Shown: piece by piece, positions 54,024 to 64,000 of the stretch
Layout of the letters: each line of letters opens with the position of its first letter
Numbering within the stretch: position 1 is the stretch's first letter
From: Dichomitus squalens LYAD-421 SS1
Lineage: Eukaryota; Basidiomycota; Agaricomycetes; Polyporales; Polyporaceae
Assembly (NCBI RefSeq): GCF_000275845.1
Contig: NW_006766907.1
Location: 260,380-324,379, forward strand
Direction of reading: 5' to 3'
Length of the DNA stretch: 64,000 nt
Position numbers and translations under genes: made by a program
Notes under the pieces: generated by a model
What the model was told of the DNA's origin: nothing
What the model saw: only the letters and a program-made list of their open reading frames with translations
Database searches by the model: none

Positions 54024-55669
54024 GAGGGGTTAGGTGCGTCGGTGTAGCCGTGTCATACTCGGAGTAGAGCGAGCTCGCCCAAATCATATCTTTGTCATAT
54101 TCGGCTCGTATCCCACTCGCAGTCTCTTCGGTCATCCAGGCGCGCATCCAAGCCCCATCTTCTCATTATCTGCGTGCTCGTCGTAGGGTCCTCGTTGTAA
54201 TAGCGGTATTGCGGTGTGCAGGTGTAACGAATTGGAACATGCCATCCCATCGACACGCGATCCTAGTGCATCCGAAGAGAAGAATATTGTCGCGGAATTG
54301 CCCCGACTGAGTTGGTGGACCCGACGGGTCTCTGATCAATATTGCATGACCAAGCCCAGAGGGACCTGATCCGCATTGACTCGGGCGGTAAAAGCGGGAG
54401 GGTGTTCGGTCCAGAAACCACAAAGCGCTACATCTCGCCTTCGAATTCACTGACAGGGGTCCTGCGCATGGTTGCCTGAGCGGTAGGTCCAAGAAGCTAC
54501 GAGCCGCTATTCTCACACACAATTTGCTTCTGTTACGGCATCGAATCCTTTCCGTGTTGGTCCCTTCCCGCCTTTGCTGATGATGATGCTTTGGGAACCC
54601 GAAGCGTCGCCTCAGCCACTTTGGCCAACTTGAAGCAAGGTTCACCTCCGGTTTACACGGGTCGTGCTCTGAGACCGAGAAGTGCCGGAGGATATGCTGG
54701 GACAGTCTTAGAGTCGTTCGACGGTTTTTCTTCAGAACACTCGATTGGCTTGACATAAGACAGGTAGATGGAGAGCAACCGAGTCCTGCACCATTACCAC
54801 TTCCCCCGTAAGCACAGTCGTAGGACCGGGATCTCGGCCCGGGATCACCGGCACCGTCGTTCCTCCCAGATCACATAGTACATACACACCCACTCGAAAC
54901 CGCTCTCATACGGCGTGTTATATGTCCCAACCAGTCGTCACTTGTTGGGACTGGACAGTTTAGAACGCCATCGAGATCTCGTATCTATCGGGCAGGTTGT
55001 GATTTTGAATGTGCTGTGCTATTAGTGCCACCGAGTGCCACCCGGATCACCCACCTCGAGATTTAGCAAGCACGATCGGAATCAAAGCGATTGCTGGGCC
55101 CTACTAGTGGGGCCACCGTTGATGCTTGTGTCCTCGAAAGCTGAAAATAGGATAGGTTGTGCCGTTTGATCCGCCGTTTTTGTATAGCGGTGGTCCGTGG
55201 ATGTCTGAGAAATTAGCTCCGCTCACGAGGAGAGGCTGCTATAGCCTCTGGCACATCGCGATTACTCCTGGCAGGGGACGTCGGTCGATAGGCTGAATCA
55301 GCACCACGGATTGGTGCTGAAACAAGGAGAATGATCGCCCGCAGCGTTTTCAGCCTTGATCGTCAGCCTTCGCTCGATTGATGTAGGACGGGACCTATGA
55401 AACAAGGACTGTTCCGAAGGATCGGTCAATTTAATCTTCATAACAAAGCTAGTGTAATAGGTCTGTTATCTCGTGCCCCCTTTCGTTTTCACTGATGCAA
55501 CTTATAGAGGTAGGAGCACTGAACGCGTCGAGACCGTGTACATACCTTCTACCAACACGGTTCGGTATCACAATACGAGAGCCTGTCGACAAACACTCCG
55601 TGGAGGACAGGCGAAGTGAGGGTGCTCACACCGCTAGCTAACGAGCGCAAATTTCATCGCACCCATTAC
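54024..55669. other. intergenic, no supportable gene
   Basis: 1.6 kb between the methyltransferase and the 3' end of the first SDR gene. A 196-codon minus-strand frame at 54166-54756 is Arg/Ser/Pro-rich with no domain and is not accepted as a gene. Confidence 0.45.
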
Positions 55670-56873
55670 TCAACACCATCCTTTCTCCTTAAAGTCTTGA
55701 ATCATGAACGCCGCAGTGCCCTCCATGTCTTCATGATACGTGATACCTAGTACTTCCCGCGACTTCTTGTTGTCGAAACGAACATCGTGGACGATCTGCG
55801 AGAAGTCCTGGATATCTTCTTCCGGCTTCGACTTGCCTAGGACACGGCGAGCGACGTACACTGTAACTCGGAGCATTAGAAAGCACGTGGGATCAGAGAG
55901 TATATCATACTGACCCCACTGCCCCCAGTCGAACGGAGCGGTGCAGACAACAAATCGCTCCCCGCCAGCTTCGGGTTTGGTGATTGCGAGCCGCGTTGCC
56001 GCAGCAAAGTCACGGACATCTACCCAGTTCCTGCACATAGACTTCAACATTCTGCTCGTGCTTCCTATTGCACTTAGAAAGCCAGCGTACGCTTTGCTCC
56101 AGGCAGGGATCTCGCCCTCCTCCTTGACGGCAATCTCGTACCACGTCTTCACTGACGAGTGCAGATCGTTGGGCGACTGCACGCCAAGTACAGGTCCAAA
56201 GACCCAAGGCGGGCATAGGGTGACCAAGTCCCATCCGATCGTTCCCTTGTCCCTCCCTTCACGGAACAAGTCCCAAGCCGCGCGCTCCGCCAGCGCCTTG
56301 CTGGCACGGTACTTTGCCGACTGAGCAGCGGCCGCGCCCTTGTCCCGGACCTCTGCGACGTCGTGTTCGTTCCAGTTCGCTTCGGTGAACGTGACAGGGG
56401 TCGGTGCGCTAATGTCGACGATGGCGGCGAGGGAGGAGATGACGACGATGCGTTTGACGGTCGAGTCGGGCTGGCTCGCGCTGCGCAAGATGCTCGTTGT
56501 ACCCTGGAGGGCGGGGCGGATGAGCTCCTCGGGGTCGTTGGCCAAGACGTGGACCGGAGAGGCAGCATGAACGATGGCGTCGATGCCTTCGACCGCCTTG
56601 TCAAATGCGCTGCTCTGACATAGTGTAATGTAGTCGGTAGCATGATCAGGTTCAGGGCAGGGAAGAGCTTACCTCGGCGATGTCTTCGACAACGAAGATC
56701 TCAAGACGGTCTCCGTGGGCTGAGAGTGCCTTTCGAAGCCCCTCTGCTTTCTCGAGGGAGCGAACCGTGCCCCTGACAATGAAGCCCTGTTCCAGCAGAT
56801 CCTTGATGATCCAGCCGGCGATGAAGCCGTTCGCGCCGGTGACGAGCACTTTCCCCGTGGTGCTAGCAGGCAT
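55670..56873 (-). CDS. Extended SDR / NAD(P)-dependent aldehyde or ketone reductase
   Basis: Starts [21 protein letters not shown] at 56873 (an in-frame ATG at 56888 is possible). TGANGFIA is the cofactor loop, AAIVDISAPTPVTF follows the catalytic Ser region, and YRASK gives Yxxx[14 protein letters not shown] and the C-terminal GWC complete the GRE2/dihydroflavonol-4-reductase-like order. An intron of 60 nt near 56035-56094 is free of stops and a multiple of three, so unspliced mRNA would stay in frame. Other introns lie near 56600-56670 and 55855-55920. Reduces an unknown aldehyde or ketone using NADPH. A paralogue with the same start sits at 60910 on the other strand. Confidence 0.85.
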
Positions 56874-57915
56874 AGCGGGATCTTGCAAGATACAATTGCA
56901 GTAGAATTGGTGGATGATCCCTGGCGCTTATGTACCGGAAGACGCTGCTCAACAGGCGACAGCGGATTCACAACGGCCTGCAAGCCCCGCCCCGATCGGG
57001 ATACGTCGAATCCCCTCAGATAAGCGGAGGGGACACAGATTGGCTAGTGAAGGCTGCGCCACAATCTGCGGTGATAAAAAGAGTGAAATGCCTGAAATCG
57101 CACAGGAGACAAAAGATCTGTAGCGAGCACCCTCCGCTTCAGTTATTTGGTTTCATATTTTCGAATTTGGGGGAGGGTATCGAGCCAATACAGAAATATG
57201 CCACAGGCCTCCATCCGAATCGTCGTTGGCACTGAGCGAGTCTTGGCGGAGGGCACGTGCTTGATAACGCTGCGACATAGGGATAGATGGCGAAATTGTG
57301 CACCGGAGCTAATCCCACCAGACCATAGGTAATAGAGAGTGCGTCCTTCGTTGACCTTGTGATTCCCTGGCTACAGACAAGACGGGAATGTTATAGCGGG
57401 CAACTGGACGCGTATGCTGATGTTGTCGAGTACGGCGTGCCTCCAGTTTTAAGCTCTCGTCCGATCTTGGGTGTTCTGACCCTGAGATGATACTGAAAAT
57501 GCGTGCTGTTCACCAGCGACCCGGACCGAAGTCAAGCACATAGGACAAGGGGAAAATTGGAGCCGCGCGGGAGGTCTTGAGATGTCAGAAGCACTTACAG
57601 GCTCGGATGGGGAAGGCAGATTCATTGAGGATCATAGACACAATACGCAGTGAACTTCATCAAGCAGGATGGCTAGCATCCTATCGTATCCGCGCCTCAG
57701 AAAGGCCTTGAAAGTTGAAACAGGGATGATATCGTCGGTGTCGTGGGCGTTGAGCACAGTACTTGCCAAGTAGCTGTAGCCAATCCAGGGCTTGCTATTC
57801 CATCTGGTCACATGACTTCAAATTTGGCGGCTCCGAGAGACTCGGCGAGCAGGCACTCGACTATAGCAGCCTTCGGACGGCGCACACTTCCTCTACGCCT
57901 CCCCACATCGTCGCC
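56874..57915. other. intergenic between divergent SDR and RLI1
   Basis: About 1 kb shared promoter region of the minus-strand SDR and plus-strand RLI1. No other gene seen. Confidence 0.55.
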
Positions 57916-60163
57916 ATGTCCGACAAGATCACCCGTATAGCTATTGTAGACTCCAACAGGTGCAAACCGAAACGGTGTGCGCAGGAATGCAAAAAGGTAC
58001 GTCGCCGCAGATCGCCCCGAGCGTGTTGTGCACTTCCTGATGTGCGTTGCAGTCATGTCCCGTCGTGAAAATGGGTACGATAAACGTCAAGGAGACGGGG
58101 GATTCTCTGATAGAGTGTTCTAGGAAAGTTATGTATTGAGGTCAAGCCGACGGACAAGATCGCATACATCTCCGAGTTCTTATGCATTGGTTGTGGTATA
58201 TGCGTAAAGAAGTGCGTCCGCTACCATATCCCTTTCGCGCTATCGTACCCACACCCAAGCAAGATGCCCATTTGAAGCGATCGCTATCATCAACCTTCCT
58301 ACCAACCTCACCTCTGAGGTAACGCATCGATACACCGCAAACGCCTTCAAGCTCCACCGACTACCAACACCACGACCCGGCCAAGTCCTCGGACTTGTCG
58401 GCACCAACGGTATCGGCAAGAGCACCGCCCTCAAAATCCTCGCAGGAAAACTCAAGCCCAATCTCGGCCGTTACGATGTTCGTCCCATCACTCCAGGCCT
58501 GTCGAACTCATGCAGACGAATTGTCATCCACCATACAGGATCCACCAGATTGGCAGGAGATCCTCAAGTATTTCCGCGGTTCTGAGCTGCAAAACTACTT
58601 CACGAAGGTTCTTGAGGATAACCTCAAGGCTCTCATCAAGCCCCAATATGTAGATCACATCCCTCGCGCCATCAAGGGCGTCATGACCGTCTCGCAGATG
58701 CTCGACGGCAAGCTCGAGCTCGACAACAAGCAGAAGATATGCGACGACCTGGAGCTCAACCATGTCCTCACCCGCGAAATCAACCAGCTGTCCGGTGGAG
58801 AGCTTCAGCGGTTCGCGATCGCGATGTCGTGCATCCAACGCGCAGACGTCTACATGTTCGACGAGCCCTCAAGTTACTTGGATATCAGGCAGCGTCTCAA
58901 GGCGGCTGAGGTCATCCGCGAACTGCTCACGTCCAATAACTACGTCATAGCCGTCGAGCACGATTTATCAGTACTGGACTACCTTTCCGACTTCGTCTGC
59001 TGTCTGTACGGCAAGCCGTCAATGTACGGTGTCGTGACGATGCCGTACTCGGTCCGTGAAGGTCGGCTTGTCTCTCTCCGTCCATGGATGCACATGCTCA
59101 ATGCACGTAGGTATCAACATCTTCCTGGACGGCTTCATCCCCACGGAGAATCTGCGTTTCCGCGAGGAATCTCTCTCCTTCAAGATGGTCGAGACTGCCG
59201 AAGAGCTCATCGTCGACGTCACCCGCCACTACTCCTACCCTGCCATGACCAAGACGCTTGGCGGGTTCAAGCTGACCGTCGAGGGCGGCACCTTTACCGA
59301 CTCCGAGATCATTGTCATGCTCGGGGAGAATGGTACTGGGAAGACGACCTTCGTCAAGCTCCTCGCTGGGGACGCGCCCGACGACCCTAACACAGAGCGG
59401 CCAACACTCGCAGTGTCGCTGAAGCCGCAGGCGATCTCGCCCACGTTCGCGGGCACGGTCCGGATGCTGCTGCTGAAGCGTATCAAGTCGATGTTCATGC
59501 ACCCGCAGTTCAACACGGACGTCATCAAGCCGATGAACCTCGAGCCCATCCTCGACCAGGAAGTCAAGACGCTTTCGGGAGGAGAGCTCCAGCGTGTTGC
59601 TATCGTCCTCGCGCTCGGAAAGCCTGGCGTCTCCGTGTACCTGATCGACGAGCCGAGCTCGTAAGTGGTGGGATTTCGAATCTCGCGCGGCCGCTAATGG
59701 CTAACTTTCCTTGCAGTTTCTTGGACTCCGAGCAGCGTATCATTGCCAGCAAGGTTATCAAGCGCTTCATTCTCCACGCGAAGAAGACCGCATTCATCAT
59801 CGAGCACGACTTCATCATGGCTACTTATCTCGCGGACCGTGTCATCGTGTTCGGGGGCCAGCCTGCTGTCGCTGCCACCGCTACTCCGTAGGCGCACACA
59901 TCTGTTCGACAATGGTCAATTCACTGATGAGCCTGCCCTGACAGCCCGCAATCCCTGCTTACGGGTATGAACAAGTTCCTCGCATCGCTCGAGATCACGT
60001 TCCGTCGCGACCCGACGAACTATCGCCCGCGTGTGAACAAGAAGCACAGTGTGAAGGACCGCGAGCAGAAGAGTACGTCCTCTTCTCGGCCGTCAGAAGC
60101 TACAGTGATCTGATTTACTGGTACACAACAGCGTCCGGCAACTACTTCTTCCTCGAGGAGTGA
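57916..60163 (+). CDS. RLI1: ABC-type ribosome recycling factor ABCE1/Rli1
   Basis: An essential iron-sulphur ABC ATPase that splits ribosomes after termination. The N-terminus ([16 protein letters not shown], then [21 protein letters not shown]) and [16 protein letters not shown] supply the cysteines for two 4Fe-4S clusters. Nucleotide-binding domain 1 has [12 protein letters not shown] (Walker A), [14 protein letters not shown] (signature) and [12 protein letters not shown] (Walker B). Domain 2 has [32 protein letters not shown] and LIDEPSS/FLDSEQ. The hinge [19 protein letters not shown] and the C-terminus SGNYFFLEE match yeast Rli1 closely. The gene has about eight introns, including one joining KCPFEAI and one joining RYD to [11 protein letters not shown]. 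Start chosen at the family [11 protein letters not shown]. Complete and intact. Confidence 0.97.
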
Positions 60164-60909
60164 GGCGCGCGAGGACCGCGTGTGTGCGAGGTGATGTGCC
60201 AGTAGAGCGCAATTGACCGGCGACTGCGGCAATAGTCTAAGTTTGTACTACGCGAAGCGACAGACGATGTACGACAGGATGTAAAGTAGCCCGCTGTAGC
60301 CTAGGCCTATACAGTACAGACTCCCCATCGAGGTGCTGCGGTGTGCTCTCACTTCTGCCTGGTTCTGGCTCGACATGATGAACAGCATTGCGATGGCGAC
60401 AACATGTTTCGGTCTCGAGGTGGGTTCACCATCATCCGTACTCTGGGTTTCCGTGCTTACGCACATGTATGTCAATACTGTCCAGATCCCAGCACTCGAG
60501 ACGTCGAGCTTTCCACCTTTTCGCACCTCTTCGCACAGTTACGCACCACCCCACTCTAGTTACAGAACTACTCTGGAATCTCACGCCCAACAGGCCAGTG
60601 GGCCATTCCGCTTGCCGTCAGTCGCACCTGACCCACACGACCTCCGGCAGGACTTACGCATATGGCTGTGCACTCAGCTGCCCACTAAGCACTTCAACTG
60701 CTTCCATCACCTGCTTTCTCAACAATGGCTTTCAAGAGTGCGCGAGCCCTCTTTGCTGAGTGATTCGATGGTAAACAGGCGTTTCCGACCGGATACGAAC
60801 CGCGCCGTTCGCCATTAGCACTTTAGCAGCTTTCACGCGTATACATTACGGCAACGGGCTACGGTGAACTGCTTCTTACAGCTTCCCCGCCACCACGAGT
60901 CTTCCAAAC
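60164..60909. other. intergenic, no supportable gene
   Basis: 3' flank of RLI1 and promoter of the second SDR gene. Nothing else recognised. Confidence 0.55.
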
Positions 60910-62142
60910 ATGCCAGCTATTATTACAGGAAAGATCCTCGTCACCGGCGCAAACGGTTTCATTGCCCGGTGGATCATCAAGGACCTGCTCGAGCACGGTT
61001 TCTCTGTCCGCGCTACGGTGCGCTCTTTGGAGAAGGCCGATGCGCTCAAGCCTGTCCTCGCGGCAACGTACGGCGACCATCTCGACTTTGTGACCATCGA
61101 CGACTTCACTGCGGTGCGTACACTCGGCCCCGGCTCGCGCTCTCCCTGACACATGTCTCGCCTGTAGAAAGACGCATTCGACGAAGCCCTGAAGGGCATC
61201 GACGGAGTCGTGCACACTGCCCACCCCGTCGACGCTACCACCGACGACCCCGAGGAGTTCATTGGCCCCGCGGTCCAGAGCGTGACGGGGATTCTCTCCG
61301 CGGCCAGCGCCCCAGGCTCGACCATCAAGCGCGTCGTCTACGTCTCCTCCGTCTCCGCCGTCATCGATTCCCAGCGCATCCACGGGCTCCCAGACGTCTT
61401 GACGGACAAGGACTGGAACGAGACGGACGTCGCGGCGGTCAAGGAGAAGGGCACGACGTCGAGCGGGTTCGAGAAATACCAGGCGAGCAAGACGCTCGCG
61501 GAGCGCAAGGCGTGGGAGGGGTATAACGAGGAGAAGGCGAAGGGCACCAACGGGTGGGATTTGGTGACGCTGTGCCCGCCCTGGGTGTTTGGGCCCTATC
61601 TGGGGGAGGCGACGCCCGAGGCGCTGAACTATTCGATGGGGTCGTGGTACAGGACGGTCGTGCAGGAGGCGTTGCCGCTCCCTGCGCCGCTCAACGTGTG
61701 AGTTGATCTTTCCACTTGAGACGCCGATTCCAATTGTGTGTTTGTGTGTACGCGTGCTGATGGTGGATGGGTTACAGCAACTGGATAGACGTGCGCGATT
61801 TCGCTGCGGCGTCCCGCCTGGCGCTCACCAAGCCCGAAGCGGGTGGCGAGCGGTTCCTCGTTGCTGCTGGTGCCTCTGTATGGGGTCGATGGGGTGAGCC
61901 GATATGCATATCCGAAATGCAGATCAAAGTCGTTGAGTTCTGAATGCCGCCCCGCAGTGAATACGGCCCGGCGCGCCCTAGGCAAAGCCGGCGAGCCGAG
62001 GCCAGAGAGCCCCGAAGATGGCCAGAAGCTGGTCGGCTTGGACAGACAGAAGTCTCTGGACCTGCTCGGTCTCAAGTACCGCACACTCGAGGAGACCATC
62101 GCGTTCATCCTCGATGACTTCAAGAAAAGGGGCTGGGCTTGA
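60910..62142 (+). CDS. Extended SDR, paralogue of the gene at 55670
   Basis: Starts [21 protein letters not shown]. After an intron (about 61112-61168) the frame reads [33 protein letters not shown] (Ser), [14 protein letters not shown] (YxxxK), [30 protein letters not shown] and [12 protein letters not shown]. It then crosses another intron (about 61898-61958) to VNTARRALG and [20 protein letters not shown]. It shares most of these blocks with its neighbour across RLI1, including [18 protein letters not shown]. Same predicted chemistry: NADPH-dependent reduction of an aldehyde or ketone, cytosolic. It appears intact. Confidence 0.86.
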
Positions 62143-62901
62143 GGGAGCTGGAAAGCGCCGTGACGATTCCACTGACTTGAATGACTTCGTGGAACGAGAC
62201 CCATCTGGACGGTATAATGTAGAATGTGGAGTTGTACTTGGGGCGATATGAGATTGTGTCCTTAGCCTTTGGCAGCGCATATCGTATGGCATTCTCAGTA
62301 CAGGCCTGCTGACTACATCTGCAAGTTGGCTGAGCGCAACCCCGCCGGGCGATGAGTCAGCTTCGAGGGCAATGCGCGTAACGCCCAACTTGTGCGGGCG
62401 CCGACACCATGACCGCTGTGTTCGATTTGAACAGGCAGTGTCGCTGAGATGTCGCTTTTTCTGCGTATGACTGACTGAATAAGACGGCGTAGAGAAAGTC
62501 GGGAGGCAGCTCGAGAATTGCCATATGTGCACATGGGACGGGCGGAGATGCCGGCGCGGCCGGGCGGTGGTTGCCTGGGACGTTCTAGTAAGCGAGCCAA
62601 ACACGGTGACAAGGGCCAAACAGCAGCGCTAGCGCTTCTCCATCCTTGTCTTCTTCCACCATCTCCTCTCATCGTACTCTTCCTCGCTCATCGTAAGTCA
62701 TTACAGTCTCTTTGGCTCCTTCAGCTGTGCTGACTGTGTGCATGATGATCCCGCACATCTCCTCGTCGTTGTGTGCGTCGTCGTTGTCGGTCCTGCGGCC
62801 CTGCAATCGCACTCATCTATCCTGCGATCCTGCCCGATCGCGTGCACTGGCTCCTCTCACCCGCAGTCACGACTTCCTCTCTACTCTCCTAGGGCTTCAC
62901 T
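62143..62901. other. intergenic, no supportable gene
   Basis: Between the SDR stop and UBC4. A C/T-rich stretch upstream of the UBC4 ATG (62640-62900) is the likely promoter and leader. Confidence 0.5.
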
Positions 62902-63889
<988 letters not shown>

Positions 63890-64000
63890 TGACGAATGAG
63901 CGGCTGGTGTACGATGTGTTGTCCTCTTGCGCTGTCCTGATGTTGTTCCCCCCCCCTCCAATCGCATGTGTGTACAATCATTACATTGATGGCAATCCTT

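Noticed and set aside
54470..54570. tRNA-like GGTTGCCTGAGCGGTA word
   Set aside because: The stems and the T-arm consensus cannot be completed at proper spacing; not a tRNA by eye.
54166..54756. 196-codon minus-strand ORF
   Set aside because: Arg/Ser/Pro-rich, no domain, no conserved motif, no supporting splice or promoter signals; likely chance in GC-rich DNA.

Overview
The window looks like a basidiomycete (Agaricomycetes, probably a wood-decay polypore-type fungus) chromosome segment. The evidence is the gene architecture: almost every recognisable gene is cut by many 50-70 nt GT-AG introns, there are no operons, and several families are typical of mushrooms (DUF6533 and DUF6534 membrane proteins, questin-oxidase-like proteins, expanded GMC oxidoreductases, NRPS-like adenylate-forming reductases). 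No rRNA, tRNA or CRISPR was recognised.

Layout. 1.6-5.7 kb: a questin-oxidase-like gene (+) and an intronless epoxide hydrolase (-), with an orphan TATA promoter between them. 7.1-15.4 kb: a decayed, repeat-rich accessory block with four degenerate copies of an unknown gene family, one apparently intact DUF6533 membrane-protein gene, a dead DUF6533 copy and shared terminal fragments. 15.8-24.3 kb: a beta-lactamase-like serine hydrolase carrying a probable frameshift, an unrecognised multi-exon gene, a secreted Egh16-like protein and the housekeeping CAB2 (coenzyme A synthesis). 25.6-40.6 kb: an NTF2-like/flavin monooxygenase, a long gene-poor stretch, an A-T-R adenylate-forming reductase, a small TA-flanked transposon-derived element (MITE), and a DUF6534 membrane protein. 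44-54 kb: two GMC oxidoreductases (one intracellular, one secreted with a GPI-like tail) and a SAM methyltransferase with a MITE in an intron. 55.7-63.9 kb: two paralogous extended SDR reductases flanking the essential RLI1 (ABCE1), and UBC4 (ubiquitin-conjugating E2).

Functionally, the middle of the window is rich in tailoring redox enzymes: an FMO, a carboxylic-acid reductase, two GMC oxidases, a methyltransferase, two ketoreductase-like SDRs, an epoxide hydrolase and a Baeyer-Villiger-type questin oxidase homologue. A loose specialised-metabolism or aryl-alcohol redox-cycling neighbourhood is a reasonable hypothesis. Housekeeping genes (CAB2, RLI1, UBC4) are interspersed, so it is not a compact cluster. 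All splice sites were chosen by eye from frame continuity and GT/AG signals.
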